64,000 nt of DNA from Pseudolachnospira sp051055405 (lineage in GTDB: Bacteria > Bacillota > Clostridia > Lachnospirales > Lachnospiraceae). The translations under genes were made by a program, and so were the position numbers. Every line of letters begins with the position of its first letter. Position 1 is the stretch's first letter. Of the stretch, positions 44,188 to 53,143 are shown in pieces. The stretch is taken from assembly GCF_051055405.1 (NCBI RefSeq), contig NZ_CP167068.1, positions 3,142,458 through 3,206,457 of the forward strand, read 5' to 3'. Under the pieces are notes generated by a model that made no database searches, was not told where the DNA came from, and saw nothing but the letters and a program-made list of their open reading frames with translations.

Positions 44188-44226
44188 ATACACTTATATC
44201 GGCGATACAAGTGTTTTATCGATATA
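44188..44226. promoter_or_regulatory. Putative TetR operator between divergent genes
   Basis: Inverted repeat TACACTT/AAGTGT (44189-44195 and 44209-44214) with an additional ATATCG/CGATAT pairing (44196-44201 and 44219-44224). Confidence 0.5.
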
Positions 44227-44274
44227 GTAGCACGCTCGCTCTTAAAAGTCAAGGAAATAGATGAGGTGAAAAAG

Positions 44275-45408
44275 ATGAAAAAAGCATTAAAAATAATCGG
44301 AATTATACTGTTGATTCTTCTTGCTATCGCTTTGCTTGTGTATTTTTTTGTGTTACAATACCCAAACCTGAAGAAAAATCCAACGGTAGGAAAATGGTAT
44401 CGTGTCACCAGCCGCGAGATGAAAACCTCCGAGGGCGGTAAATATCGTGCATTCTTCAAGAAGGGCAGTGAAAACAAGGTGATGGTGTACTTTGCAGGCG
44501 GCGGTGTTAGTATCAACGAAGAAACGGCCAGGGACGATACCTATAATACCACGGAAATTTTTATTGACAGGCTGGCAAATCTCACCATGAACATGGGCGG
44601 CCTTGCCTCGGAGGTGGAAGGAAGCCCTTTTGAAAATTGGAGCGTTATCCTGTTTCCCTACGCGACTGGAGATTTCCATGCAGGTATGGGAGAATTTCAC
44701 TATACCGATCACGACGGCAAAGAGAAGATTCTCTATCACAACGGTTATGTAAATTACACGCAAACCATGAGGAAAGTAATGGAGCTTGCCGGCATCGGCG
44801 AACCGGATGCTGTCGTTGTGACTGGCTACAGTGCCGGAGGTTTTGCCACAGCGCTGCTTTCCGATGATATTTTTACAAATTACTTTCCGAATGCGGAAAG
44901 TAAAAATGTTCTGGTGGACGCGTCCCTGCTTCTGTATGACGATTGGCATACCATTGCGACGAATGTATGGCAAACCCCAAAGGAAATATCGAGTAAGTTG
45001 ACCAGCAATAATCTTACGTTGGACTGTCTGACTGCATTACATAAAAAATACGGCAATGACATTCATCTTCTGTTTGACTGTTCTACCAGAGACGGCGATT
45101 TGGCAAAGGTTCAAAATTATCTTGATACGGGAGTCATGGATGTCACAGAAAAAGAAGCCGACATCTATCAGCAGATACTGAAAGACACGATTCCGCAGTT
45201 CAAAGAAGCCGGTGTAAGTCTGTTTATCTGGGATGGTGTGCCATGGTATGATGATCCAAGAAATATGACGGCGCATACGATCATTGCAACCCCCGCTGTA
45301 TGGCTGCCCTTTGAGGAACAGAATCAGTCCGTAGCCGGTTGGCTTACCGACGCAGTAAACGGGGATTTGAAGGACTATGGTCTTGATTTGGTGGATAAAC
45401 AGTACTAA
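44275..45408 (+). CDS. Membrane-anchored esterase-like protein (pectinacetylesterase family)
   Basis: Protein of 377 aa: one N-terminal membrane segment (5-25), then a secreted alpha/beta-hydrolase domain. VMVYFAGGGVS resembles the oxyanion-hole strand and VVVTGYSAGGFAT (Ser near 187) the nucleophile elbow; later Asp and His in DGVPWYDDPRNMTAHT fit the triad. Such proteins deacetylate pectin or other acyl groups outside the cell; the substrate here is unknown. GAGGTG precedes ATG 44275. Controlled probably by the divergent TetR. Confidence 0.8.
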   Translation: MKKALKIIGIILLILLAIALLVYFFVLQYPNLKKNPTVGKWYRVTSREMKTSEGGKYRAFFKKGSENKVMVYFAGGGVSINEETARDDTYNTTEIFIDRLANLTMNMGGLASEVEGSPFENWSVILFPYATGDFHAGMGEFHYTDHDGKEKILYHNGYVNYTQTMRKVMELAGIGEPDAVVVTGYSAGGFATALLSDDIFTNYFPNAESKNVLVDASLLLYDDWHTIATNVWQTPKEISSKLTSNNLTLDCLTALHKKYGNDIHLLFDCSTRDGDLAKVQNYLDTGVMDVTEKEADIYQQILKDTIPQFKEAGVSLFIWDGVPWYDDPRNMTAHTIIATPAVWLPFEEQNQSVAGWLTDAVNGDLKDYGLDLVDKQY

Positions 45409-45470
45409 GTCGCTGAAAAAAAGAATGCCGAATCCAGCATTTACACCTGCTGTTTTCGGCATTTCAAAAG

Positions 45471-45544
45471 CGTCGCTAAGAGGATTTGAACCTCCGGCCT
45501 ACCGCTTAGGAGGCGGTCGCTCTATCCAGCTGAGCTATAGCGAC
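45471..45544 (-). tRNA. tRNA-Arg (anticodon CCU)
   Basis: Complete 74-nt cloverleaf without encoded CCA: acceptor GTCGCTA/TAGCGAC with discriminator G, anticodon loop CTCCTAA giving CCU, T-arm GGAGGTTCAAATCCTC. Confidence 0.96.
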
Positions 45545-45753
45545 ATATCATTTTACGAAACCCGGCCAAAGAACGATTTACCCCGTTTTCCTTTTCTTTT
45601 GGCCAGACCCCAGGTCATACTATACCATAAAAAAAACTTTTGCGCAACTACATCTTCCCCATCCGCTCATCCACCATTTTCATCTATTTTGTGTTATACT
45701 ATGTTTACATATCCGCCCCATTGCCCGCACATAAACAAAAAAAGGAGCCGTCT

Positions 45754-45960
45754 ATGATAACAGAAAAAGAAAAACGATGCGAAGCCTTTGAAAAAATGCT
45801 TACCAAGGTGAAACAAGACTATGAGGACGCCGACAGAAAAATGAAAACGCTAAAATCCGAAGGAAAAGAAAAAACTGCAACTTACCGCCAGCTCATGGGA
45901 AATAAATTGCAGTATCAAAATATGCTTTCCATATATAAAGCGTATGGCCTGATGGATTAG
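45754..45960 (+). CDS. Small coiled-coil protein, 68 aa
   Basis: MITEKEKRCEAFEKMLTKVK starts a 68-aa helical, charged protein that continues as a coiled coil and ends YKAYGLMD. AAAGGAG lies 6 nt before the ATG. The longer frame upstream has no such site. Conserved-looking, function unknown; convergent with the DUF3881 gene. Confidence 0.7.
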   Translation: MITEKEKRCEAFEKMLTKVKQDYEDADRKMKTLKSEGKEKTATYRQLMGNKLQYQNMLSIYKAYGLMD

Positions 45961-45974
45961 GAAGTCTCCCTATT

Positions 45975-46868
45975 TTATTCCTCCTCGGTAGAGGCAAACT
46001 CCGCTCTTCCCTGAAGCCAAACATCGCCTTTAAACCTCCGGCCTACCTCCGGCTCCCCCAGCAGATCCATCTGATTGATCAATAGCGCCATCTTTACATC
46101 ATTGCACTCCAACAACATTCGATATAAATTTTCGCCAGTCATTGTGTTTCGGATCGTCTCCACTTCCAAGATCTCTCCGATAATCGCGTACTGATCGCAT
46201 TCCAATCCACATGGCATAAAACAGGTATCCACGATGGAGTAAAGATCTTCCTGTCCGATTCGGCCGGAGATCTCCTGCACCAGGTTCATATCCTCCATGG
46301 CAAGGCTCTCCATCGCCTTCTCATCCCCGTTTTTCGCCGCCTCGATCAGCCGCCCTCTTGTTTTTACCGCCGCCTGGCTGCTAGCCTTTTGCCAATGGGA
46401 TTTTTTCATCGGCAGCAAAATTTTCCCAGCAACCGAAAGAGCCGTTAAAGAGACTCCCGTGATCTTTTCACTTTCCACTGAACTGGCCAATCGCCTAGCA
46501 TATTCCATCCCATTGCTGAGATAAAAAATCAAAGATACTCCCAGCGCCGGTTCCTCGCACAGGCCCCCATAAGCGTTTCTATCGCTCTGACGCTCCACCA
46601 CACAGGGAGAAGTAGTGGAAATAGTATTGCTATCCGCATAAGGAAAAAAGTACTCCTGCCGGAATTCTTTTCCTTCCTCATACTCGCCATAAACCCGGAT
46701 GCCAATCCGGTCTCCAAAGCTTTTGCTCAGATGGCCAAACACCTCGCTCCCCTCCCGAACCAAAACGGATGCGGTCGGCGAATGGCGGACTTGATCCAAA
46801 AGCGGACGGATCATATCCGATTTATTATATTTGCTAAATCCAATTGCCCTCAAAAATTTATGTTTCAT
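45975..46868 (-). CDS. DUF3881 family protein
   Basis: Protein of 297 aa typical of Lachnospiraceae: N-terminus MKHKFLRAIGFSKYNK, then a mixed domain with GIRVYGEYEEG and ADSNTISTTSPCVVERQSD, a helical middle part (KTRGRLIEAAKNGDEKAME) and a beta-rich end ending GDVWLQGRAEF. No catalytic motif or signal. AGGA is 6 nt before the ATG at 46868. Function unknown; family name given from sequence memory. Confidence 0.72.
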   Translation of the reverse strand: MKHKFLRAIGFSKYNKSDMIRPLLDQVRHSPTASVLVREGSEVFGHLSKSFGDRIGIRVYGEYEEGKEFRQEYFFPYADSNTISTTSPCVVERQSDRNAYGGLCEEPALGVSLIFYLSNGMEYARRLASSVESEKITGVSLTALSVAGKILLPMKKSHWQKASSQAAVKTRGRLIEAAKNGDEKAMESLAMEDMNLVQEISGRIGQEDLYSIVDTCFMPCGLECDQYAIIGEILEVETIRNTMTGENLYRMLLECNDVKMALLINQMDLLGEPEVGRRFKGDVWLQGRAEFASTEEE

Positions 46869-47004
46869 ATTCATTCCTATATTTATGAAAGAAAGATATC
46901 GCTTTGCTGTGATGCTCATTATAGTATAATAATGATTCTTTTGCAAGTGGTTCCAATTTCTTTTATATGAAAGCTATTTTGATATATTTAGCTTAAATCA
47001 TATC

Positions 47005-47033
47005 GTGACATTTGGCGAAAATCGCGCTATAGT
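47005..47033 (+). promoter_or_regulatory. gdhA promoter
   Basis: GTGACA (47005-47010), 17-nt spacer, TATAGT (47028-47033), about 60 bp before the gdhA start. Confidence 0.55.
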
Positions 47034-47094
47034 TAGATTTGCAATAGGGATGGCGATCATCCCTCAAATTTATTCTATCCAGGAGGAGAGAAAT

Positions 47095-48444
47095 ATGTCG
47101 TACGTAGATGAAGTATTGGCACAAATTTCCGCGAGGGACGCCAATGAACCGGAATTTCTGCAGGTGGTAAAAGAAGTATTGGAATCCCTGCGGCCGATGA
47201 TTGAACAGAAAGAAGACAAATATCGCGAAATCGCTTTGTTGGAGCGCCTCTGCGAGCCCGAAAAGATCGCTACCTTCCGTGTTCCGTGGGTAGACGATAA
47301 GGGACAGACCCATGTAAACCGCGGTTTCCGTGTTCAGTTCAACAGCGCGATCGGCCCGTACAAGGGAGGAATCCGGTTCCATCCTACGGTTAACTTAAGC
47401 GTTCTGAAATTCCTGGGCTTTGAACAGATGTTTAAAAATTCCCTGACCGGTCTTCCGATCGGCGGCGGCAAAGGCGGAAGCGATTTCGATCCGAGAGGAA
47501 AGTCCGAAGCAGAACTGATGCGTTTCTGCCAGTCCTTTGTCCTTGGCCTCTACAAGAGCATCGGCGCAAACCTGGACTGCCCGGCCGGCGATCTGGGCTG
47601 CGGCACCAAGGAGATCGGCTACATGTTTGGTTACTATAAGAGAATCGTCGGCGAATTTGACAACGGAGCTCTTTCCGGCAAACCGATCAATTCCGGCGGA
47701 AGCCAGGGCAGAAACCAGGCTACCGGTTTTGGCGCCGTATACTTTGCAGAGCAGCTCTTAAAATCTCTGGGCCGCGACGTAAAGGGTACCACCTTCGCTC
47801 TTTCCGGCTTTGGTAACGTATCTTGGGGCGCTGCCTGCAAGATCGCAGAGCTGGGCGGTAAGGTTGTGGCTATCTCCGGACCCGACGGCTACATCTATGA
47901 TCCCGATGGCATCGTAGGAGAGAAGCTGGATTACATGTTAGAGATGAGAGAATCCCGTCGTGACCGCGTACAGGATTACGCTGACAAATACGGCGTAGAA
48001 TTCCATGCCGGCGAGAAACCTTGGGGCCGTGTAAAAGCCGATATTTACATGCCTTGCGCTACCCAGAACGATATCCGTCTGGAAGATGCAAAACGTATGG
48101 TAGAGGAAGGCCACAGCACCACGCTGATCGAGGTTGCCAATATGCCTACCACTCTGGAAGCCATTGATTTCCTGAAAGAAAATCAGTGGGTTATCGCTCC
48201 TTCCAAGGCAGTGAACGCCGGCGGCGTTGCTGTTTCCGCTCTGGAAATGAGCCAGAATGCCCAGAAGCTTTCCTGGACCGCTGAGGAAGTGGACGAGAAA
48301 CTGCATGTTATCATGAACAATATCTTCACGAACATCTCCGCTGCCGCTGAGAGATACGGCATGGCTGGCGATCTGATTGCCGGCGCAAACCTGGCTGCTG
48401 CTGAGAGAATCATCATTGCCATGGAAGAGCAGGGTATTGTGTAA
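47095..48444 (+). CDS. gdhA: Glutamate dehydrogenase
   Basis: Enzyme of 449 aa that interconverts 2-oxoglutarate plus ammonia and glutamate. The active-site segment GPYKGGIRFHP and the catalytic region LPIGGGKGGSDFDPRGKS are seen, and the Rossmann motif GFGNVSWGAA near residue 240. Length and N-terminus match the hexameric bacterial (NADP-type) enzymes. AGGAGGAGAG precedes the ATG. Codon use is strongly biased, as in highly expressed genes. The coenzyme is not certain from sequence. Confidence 0.97.
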   Translation: MSYVDEVLAQISARDANEPEFLQVVKEVLESLRPMIEQKEDKYREIALLERLCEPEKIATFRVPWVDDKGQTHVNRGFRVQFNSAIGPYKGGIRFHPTVNLSVLKFLGFEQMFKNSLTGLPIGGGKGGSDFDPRGKSEAELMRFCQSFVLGLYKSIGANLDCPAGDLGCGTKEIGYMFGYYKRIVGEFDNGALSGKPINSGGSQGRNQATGFGAVYFAEQLLKSLGRDVKGTTFALSGFGNVSWGAACKIAELGGKVVAISGPDGYIYDPDGIVGEKLDYMLEMRESRRDRVQDYADKYGVEFHAGEKPWGRVKADIYMPCATQNDIRLEDAKRMVEEGHSTTLIEVANMPTTLEAIDFLKENQWVIAPSKAVNAGGVAVSALEMSQNAQKLSWTAEEVDEKLHVIMNNIFTNISAAAERYGMAGDLIAGANLAAAERIIIAMEEQGIV

Positions 48445-48469
48445 AAAATAGTTCCTATCACTCTATGAT

Positions 48470-48514
48470 AAAAGCGTGCATAACAGTTGTGAAAAGACTG
48501 CTATGCACGCTTTC
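48470..48514 (+). terminator. gdhA terminator
   Basis: Stem AAAGCGTGCATA/TATGCACGCTTT followed by CTTT, 26 bp after the gene. Confidence 0.85.
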
Positions 48515-48536
48515 TTTCGCCGAAGCCTCTTTCCGG

Positions 48537-48725
48537 CTATCGATTAAAATCCAATTTAGCCTTTTCACAATCACCTGAAGCAGTGCATTCTTTTACCTGA
48601 AAATCTGCATATTTTTCTTCTTTACTTTTTTCGTTCTCTTTTCTTATTGCTTCCCTTTTTCCTAAAATCTGCTTGATTTCACCCAATTTACGAGATAATG
48701 TATCAGTATACCTGAGATTCTGCAC
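48537..48725 (-). other. Open frame of 62 aa, doubtful gene or gene remnant
   Basis: The frame encodes a charged, helical peptide (SRKLGEIKQILGKREAIRKE). It begins with GTG after a weak site, and the frame stays open upstream into the AraC gene region. It could be the C-terminal relic of a recombinase or an unrelated small protein. Confidence 0.25.
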
Positions 48726-48796
48726 AGTATATTCTTCTTTTTGTGCTAATCTTAACCTAACAGGAATAACCCCTAAAGAGAAAGGAATCCAAGAAA

Positions 48797-49510
48797 TTGT
48801 CCATTATTTCCAGCTTTACTATAAATTCATCGGAAGAAATCCAGACCCATGTCCATGATTATGCCCATATGATTCTTCCTGTACAGCAAAATTTTTACGT
48901 CAAATTTTTAGGCCGCTCCTATGATTTAACGCCCCGGCAAATCGGCTTTGTCCCGCCGGGTGTGGTCCACGAATTTGGCTGTCCTGGTAAAGCCCTGACG
49001 CTAAACATACCGGCGGAAATGGTCAAATCCACCGATCTGGTCTTCTTGACAGACAACTGCGTTTTGGACATTGACGCGAAGCTGGAACCTCTGATCTTCC
49101 TGATCAAACAGGAAGTGGAAAGCGAAGACAGCAGCAAGGAATCCCTACGCTATCTGTTTTACTATCTCTACGACAAGTTCGTGGAGCGCCACCGTCTTCC
49201 TTCCCTTCGCTATATGCACGAAAATTATGCCGGCCCTGTCAGTATTGCCAAACTGGCATCCATCGAAAACTATAACGTTTCCTATTATACCGATTGGTTT
49301 AAGAAAAAAGTGGGCTGTATGCCCAGCGAATATCTTCAGATGGTCCGAATCGACAAAGCCAAAGAAATTTTATCTACCACCCGCTACCGAATTTTAGACG
49401 TAGCCATGCAGGTCGGGTATAACAACGGCTCTTCTTTTTCCAGAGCTTTTAAGTCCGTGACCGGAATGACCCCGAACCAATACCGCCATCTGGCTTCCGA
49501 GGCGAAGTAA
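48797..49510 (+). CDS. AraC family regulator
   Basis: Regulator of 237 aa. N-terminal cupin-like sensor (1-120, HVHDYAHMILPVQQNF, IGFVPPGVVHEF) and C-terminal double helix-turn-helix (about 140-235) with the family signature VGYNNGSSFSRAFKSVTGMTPNQYR. The likely start is TTG 48797 after GAAAGGA. It is 27 bp upstream of the five-gene dehydrogenase operon and on the same strand, and is likely its activator. Confidence 0.88.
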   Translation: MSIISSFTINSSEEIQTHVHDYAHMILPVQQNFYVKFLGRSYDLTPRQIGFVPPGVVHEFGCPGKALTLNIPAEMVKSTDLVFLTDNCVLDIDAKLEPLIFLIKQEVESEDSSKESLRYLFYYLYDKFVERHRLPSLRYMHENYAGPVSIAKLASIENYNVSYYTDWFKKKVGCMPSEYLQMVRIDKAKEILSTTRYRILDVAMQVGYNNGSSFSRAFKSVTGMTPNQYRHLASEAK

Positions 49511-49537
49511 ATTACACTCCGAAAGGGAGGAAATGAT

Positions 49538-49858
49538 ATGAGAATCGAACAACACCCCGTCTTACAGTTTGACCGCGGAGAGAAGGTCCATTTTTTCTAT
49601 AATGGTCAAGAGGTGGAAGGTTACACAACGGAGACCATCGCCGCCGCGCTTCATGCCGCGGGTATCCGGAAGCTTGGAACCAGTCCGGAACTTCACCGTC
49701 CCCGCGGCCTATTCTGCGCCATCGGCAACTGCTCTTCCTGCTTTATGACCGTCAATGGGGAGCCCAATGTGCGTATCTGCGTTACCCGTTTGGAGGACGG
49801 CATGATTGTGGAAGAACAGCAGGGAAAAGGAGGCGTCCACTATGATTCGAGAGACTGA
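49538..49858 (+). CDS. [2Fe-2S]-binding subunit (HcnA/SoxA-like) of flavin dehydrogenase
   Basis: Protein of 106 aa with plant-type [2Fe-2S] cysteines C60, C65, C68 and C81 (FCAIGNCSSCFM). It matches the small N-terminal domain that in sarcosine oxidase alpha or HcnA-type proteins is fused or separate. It probably passes electrons from the flavin subunits. AAAGGGAGG precedes the ATG. First gene of the operon; its end overlaps the next gene by 17 nt. Confidence 0.87.
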   Translation: MRIEQHPVLQFDRGEKVHFFYNGQEVEGYTTETIAAALHAAGIRKLGTSPELHRPRGLFCAIGNCSSCFMTVNGEPNVRICVTRLEDGMIVEEQQGKGGVHYDSRD

Positions 49859-50945
49859 AATCCTGGTGATCGGCGGAGGCCCTGCTGGACTCTGCGCCGC
49901 CAAAGCCGCGGCTTCTTTAGGAGCCCATGTGCTGATCTGTGAACGGGATTATGTTCCCGGCGGTCAATTGGTCAAACAAACCCACAAATTTTTCGGTTCG
50001 GAAAAGCAATATGCCGGCGAACGCGGCATTCAAATCGGAAAGACGCTGATCGATGAGATCACAGCAGAGCCAAAGATTGAAATTCTGACGGAAGCTACCG
50101 TGCTTGGAATCTATGAGGACGGCATCGTCACGGTCCTCCACCAGAATCAGCATCTAAAAATCCGCCCCCAGAAGACCATCGTCACTACCGGGGCCGCTGA
50201 AAAATTCCTTGCATTTCCCGGCAATGACTTACCCGGCATTTATGGCGCGGGAGCCGTTCAAACCTTAATGAATGTAGCCGGAGTAAAACCGGCGGAGCGC
50301 GTGGTGATGGTTGGCGCTGGAAATATCGGCCTGATCGTCTCCTATCAGTTGATGCAGGCCGGCGTTCAGGTTGCCGCTGTGGTCGAAGCCGCGCCTAAAA
50401 TCGGAGGATATCTCGTCCACGCGTCCAAAATCCGTCGCGCCGGCGTTCCTATCCGTACCGGTTATACCATAAAAGAAGCTTATGGTACGGATTGCCTGGA
50501 AGGCGTCGTCATCTGCAAACTGGATGAAAAATGGCAGATGATCCCCGGAACCGAAGAGACAATCCCCTGCGATACTCTTTGCCTAGCCGTAGGTCTGACG
50601 CCCTTAGCGGAACTTTGCTGGCAGGCAGGCTGTCAGATGGCCTTTATCCGTGAACTCTCCGGCCATGTGCCGCTTCTCGATGAAAACCTGGAAACTACCG
50701 TCCCCGGCCTCTACGCCGCGGGAGACGTGGCAGGGATTGAGGAAGCTTCCGCTGCTATGGTGGAAGGCCGGCTAGCCGGATGTTCCGCCGCGGCAAGCCT
50801 TGGTTATTCCCCCAGGGAGGCCGAAGCCATGCGGCAGGCGGCCCGTCAAGATTTGGAGGAACTCCGCTCCGGTCCCACCGGCGCAAAAATTCGCGCCGGA
50901 CTGGAGAAGATGTATCGGAAGAAAGGAGAAGTAAAAGCATGCTGA
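49842..50945 (+). CDS. FAD/NAD(P)-dependent oxidoreductase subunit (HcnB/OoxA-like)
   Basis: Flavoprotein of 367 aa. Dinucleotide motifs: VIGGGPAGLCAAKAA (FAD, near residue 8) and MVGAGNIGLIVSYQL (NAD-type, near 160), and the C-terminal FAD motif YAAGDVAGIEEASAA. The ATG at 49842 lies within the end of the previous gene after AAGGAGG. Such subunits form the alpha chain of opine, sarcosine or proline dehydrogenase-like complexes. Substrate unknown. Confidence 0.9.
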   Translation: MIRETEILVIGGGPAGLCAAKAAASLGAHVLICERDYVPGGQLVKQTHKFFGSEKQYAGERGIQIGKTLIDEITAEPKIEILTEATVLGIYEDGIVTVLHQNQHLKIRPQKTIVTTGAAEKFLAFPGNDLPGIYGAGAVQTLMNVAGVKPAERVVMVGAGNIGLIVSYQLMQAGVQVAAVVEAAPKIGGYLVHASKIRRAGVPIRTGYTIKEAYGTDCLEGVVICKLDEKWQMIPGTEETIPCDTLCLAVGLTPLAELCWQAGCQMAFIRELSGHVPLLDENLETTVPGLYAAGDVAGIEEASAAMVEGRLAGCSAAASLGYSPREAEAMRQAARQDLEELRSGPTGAKIRAGLEKMYRKKGEVKAC

Positions 50946-51439
50946 TTCAGGATGGAATTCCCACTGCCGAAGATATTTCCCAGGTGATGCCTTCTGTAAA
51001 CCGGCTTTTTTCCGGTCCGGTGGCGATCGCTGAATGCTTTCAGAAAATCCCCTGCAACCCCTGCGTGAAGGCTTGCCCCAAAAAGGCCATTCATGTAGAG
51101 CCAGATATCAATGAGACCCCCAAAATTGACTTTGACAGCTGCGTTGGCTGTGGGATCTGCATTTCCCACTGTCCTGGCCTCGCTATTTTTGTGGTTGACA
51201 TGACTTACGGGGAGGATACCGCACTCTTACAGCTTCCTTATGAATTTCTTCCTCTTCCTGAAGCAGGGCAATTTGTCCTTTGTCTGGACCGTTCCGGTCA
51301 GGAGGTGGGAACGTATCCCGTGGTCAAAGTGACCATGGGCGGAAAGAAAAATAAGACCTATGTGGTCTCCCTTGCTGTTCCCAAGAAACTAGCCATGGAA
51401 ATCCGCAATATCCGTCCAGGAGGTGATCAAAATGAATGA
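50939..51439 (+). CDS. Ferredoxin-like subunit with two [4Fe-4S] clusters
   Basis: Protein of 166 aa. Cluster cysteines appear in PCNPCVKACP (C39, C42, C46) and CVGCGICISHCPG (C68, C71, C74, C78), giving two [4Fe-4S] sites. A beta-rich C-terminal domain of 80 aa follows (VGTYPVVKVT). AAAGGAG precedes the ATG; it overlaps the previous stop by 7 nt. It likely collects electrons from the flavins and hands them to a carrier. Confidence 0.88.
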   Translation: MLIQDGIPTAEDISQVMPSVNRLFSGPVAIAECFQKIPCNPCVKACPKKAIHVEPDINETPKIDFDSCVGCGICISHCPGLAIFVVDMTYGEDTALLQLPYEFLPLPEAGQFVLCLDRSGQEVGTYPVVKVTMGGKKNKTYVVSLAVPKKLAMEIRNIRPGGDQNE

Positions 51440-51722
51440 TCGCGCTACGATCCTTTGCCGCTGCGAGGACCTGACCAGAGAACAGATACTGGCATGCATC
51501 GAAAGCGGCTGTCATACCATCGATGAGATCAAACGGGTTACCCGCGCCGGCATGGGTCCTTGCCAAGGACGTACCTGTCGAATGCTGATCGCTCAGGAAC
51601 TTGCCTCCTACTATCACGTCCCTCTGGAAGAAGTCCTGATGCCAACCTTCCGCCCTCCTGTCAAGCCAATCTCCATGGGAATCCTGGCGGACGCCTACGA
51701 TAAAGAGGGGGAAGACCAATGA
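51432..51722 (+). CDS. BFD-like [2Fe-2S] subunit
   Basis: Protein of 96 aa with the bacterioferritin-associated ferredoxin/NirB-like pattern: CRC at residues 9-11 and CQGRTC at 44-49. In related complexes this domain is part of the alpha subunit or a separate chain. GGAGGTGA 8 nt before the ATG. It overlaps the genes on both sides (8 nt and 4 nt), evidence for one complex. Confidence 0.88.
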   Translation: MNDRATILCRCEDLTREQILACIESGCHTIDEIKRVTRAGMGPCQGRTCRMLIAQELASYYHVPLEEVLMPTFRPPVKPISMGILADAYDKEGEDQ

Positions 51723-52864
51723 AAAAAGGATATGACGTAGTAATCATTGGCGGCGGCATTGTTGGCTGCGCCACTGCTTTTGAGTTGGCAAAACGGGGAA
51801 TTACCGATGTTTTATTGATTGAAAAAGGATATCTCAGTTCCGGCGCCACCGGGCGCTGCGGCGCTGGAATCCGCCAGCAATGGGGATCGGAACTAAACGC
51901 GCGGCTGTCCATGGAAAGCACCGAAATTTTTGAACATTTAGAAGAATACACCGGATATTCCGGCGACTGCGGCCTTCACCAGGGGGGGTACCTTCTCGTC
52001 GCTTATACAGAAAAAGAGTGGGCGCAATTTCAGGAAAATTTGAAGGTCCAGCATCGGCTTGGCATTGATTCCCGAGCCGTAGACCTGAAGGAAGCCAGGG
52101 AAATCGTACCGTTCCTAAATACAGAAGGTATGTATGGAGCGACTTTCTGTGCAAAAGACGGTCACGCGAATCCGTTTCACTGCACCCAGGCCTATGCCCA
52201 GGGCGCCAGGAGAATGGGCGTGGAAATCGCCACTTACACGACCGTCACTGGCTTAACCTCCCACAATGGACACATTACCGGAGTTGAGACCGACCATGGC
52301 TATGTAGAAGCCAAAACCGTGATCAACTGCGCGAACACCCGCGCTCCGGAAATCGCCCAGATGGTAGGGGAAACCATTCCGGTCTATGCGGAACGCCATC
52401 AGGCTCTGGTCACAGAACCCGTGGCGCCGCTGATGGACTGTATGGTAATGTCCTTCCATCGCTCCTACTATGTCCAGCAGACGCCCCACGGGAGCTTTGT
52501 CATGGGTATCGGCCCCCAGGAGGAGCCCAGCCACAATTTCCATTCCAGCTGGCAGTTTTTAGAAAAATGCTGTTCTGTGATCTGCGAGGCCCTTCCTCCT
52601 TTGCGGGAACTTCGGGTGGTCCGCCAGTGGGCCGGTCAATATGACTTAAGCCCGGATCGGAACCCGATCATCGACGAAGCCGCCAATGCCAAGGGATTCT
52701 ACAGCGCCTGCGGCTTTTCCGGGCATGGTTTTATGGTAGCGCCCCGGGTCGCCATCTTGATCGCCAATCATCTGGCCGGCCAAGCGGATACGCTGGATAT
52801 TCGGCGGTTTGGCTTAAAGCGCTATGAGACGGGAGAACTTCTCCTAGAGCCTGCGGTTGTTTAA
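51719..52864 (+). CDS. FAD-dependent amine/amino-acid oxidoreductase (DAO family, HcnC/SoxB-like)
   Basis: Catalytic flavoprotein of 381 aa. FAD motif VVIIGGGIVGCATAFELA near residue 6, then GATGRCGAGIRQQW, and the C-terminal YSACGFSGHGFMVAP loop seen in glycine/sarcosine oxidase-like enzymes. It should oxidise a secondary or D-amine such as an N-methylated amino acid, proline derivative or opine; sequence alone does not decide. Start in ATGA overlap with the BFD-like gene. Last gene of the operon. Confidence 0.9.
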   Translation: MKKGYDVVIIGGGIVGCATAFELAKRGITDVLLIEKGYLSSGATGRCGAGIRQQWGSELNARLSMESTEIFEHLEEYTGYSGDCGLHQGGYLLVAYTEKEWAQFQENLKVQHRLGIDSRAVDLKEAREIVPFLNTEGMYGATFCAKDGHANPFHCTQAYAQGARRMGVEIATYTTVTGLTSHNGHITGVETDHGYVEAKTVINCANTRAPEIAQMVGETIPVYAERHQALVTEPVAPLMDCMVMSFHRSYYVQQTPHGSFVMGIGPQEEPSHNFHSSWQFLEKCCSVICEALPPLRELRVVRQWAGQYDLSPDRNPIIDEAANAKGFYSACGFSGHGFMVAPRVAILIANHLAGQADTLDIRRFGLKRYETGELLLEPAVV

Positions 52865-52905
52865 GAATAAAGAATTTCCTATCAAATAAAAAGAGTTCTA
52901 CTCCT

Positions 52906-52993
52906 TCCCAATAGATCCGGATCTGCTCCCTTTGAGCGGCAAGTAATTAGATAAACGCTTGTCGTTTCGGGGGGCAGATCTATTTTTCGGTTT
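52906..52993 (+). terminator. Complex terminator-like structure after the dehydrogenase operon
   Basis: AATAGATC...CTGCTCCC pairs with GGGGGCAGATCTATT, ending in TTTTT, with an inner GCGGCAAG/CTTGTCG hairpin. The whole gap 52865-53143 holds no other gene. Confidence 0.6.
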
Positions 52994-53143
52994 AATAAGA
53001 AAATTACGGACATTTTGAGAATACGGGAGCATGAAATACGAAGCAATCCGGTATCAGAAGGGACAAAATACCTTTTGACCTCAACATCATCCTGTTATAT
53101 AATTGCAAAAAACGAAAAGAATGTGAAAGAAGGAATATTCTTG

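Noticed and set aside
48537..48725. Antitoxin-like small gene next to AraC
   Set aside because: No partner toxin, weak start and an open frame running into the neighbour; kept only as doubtful.
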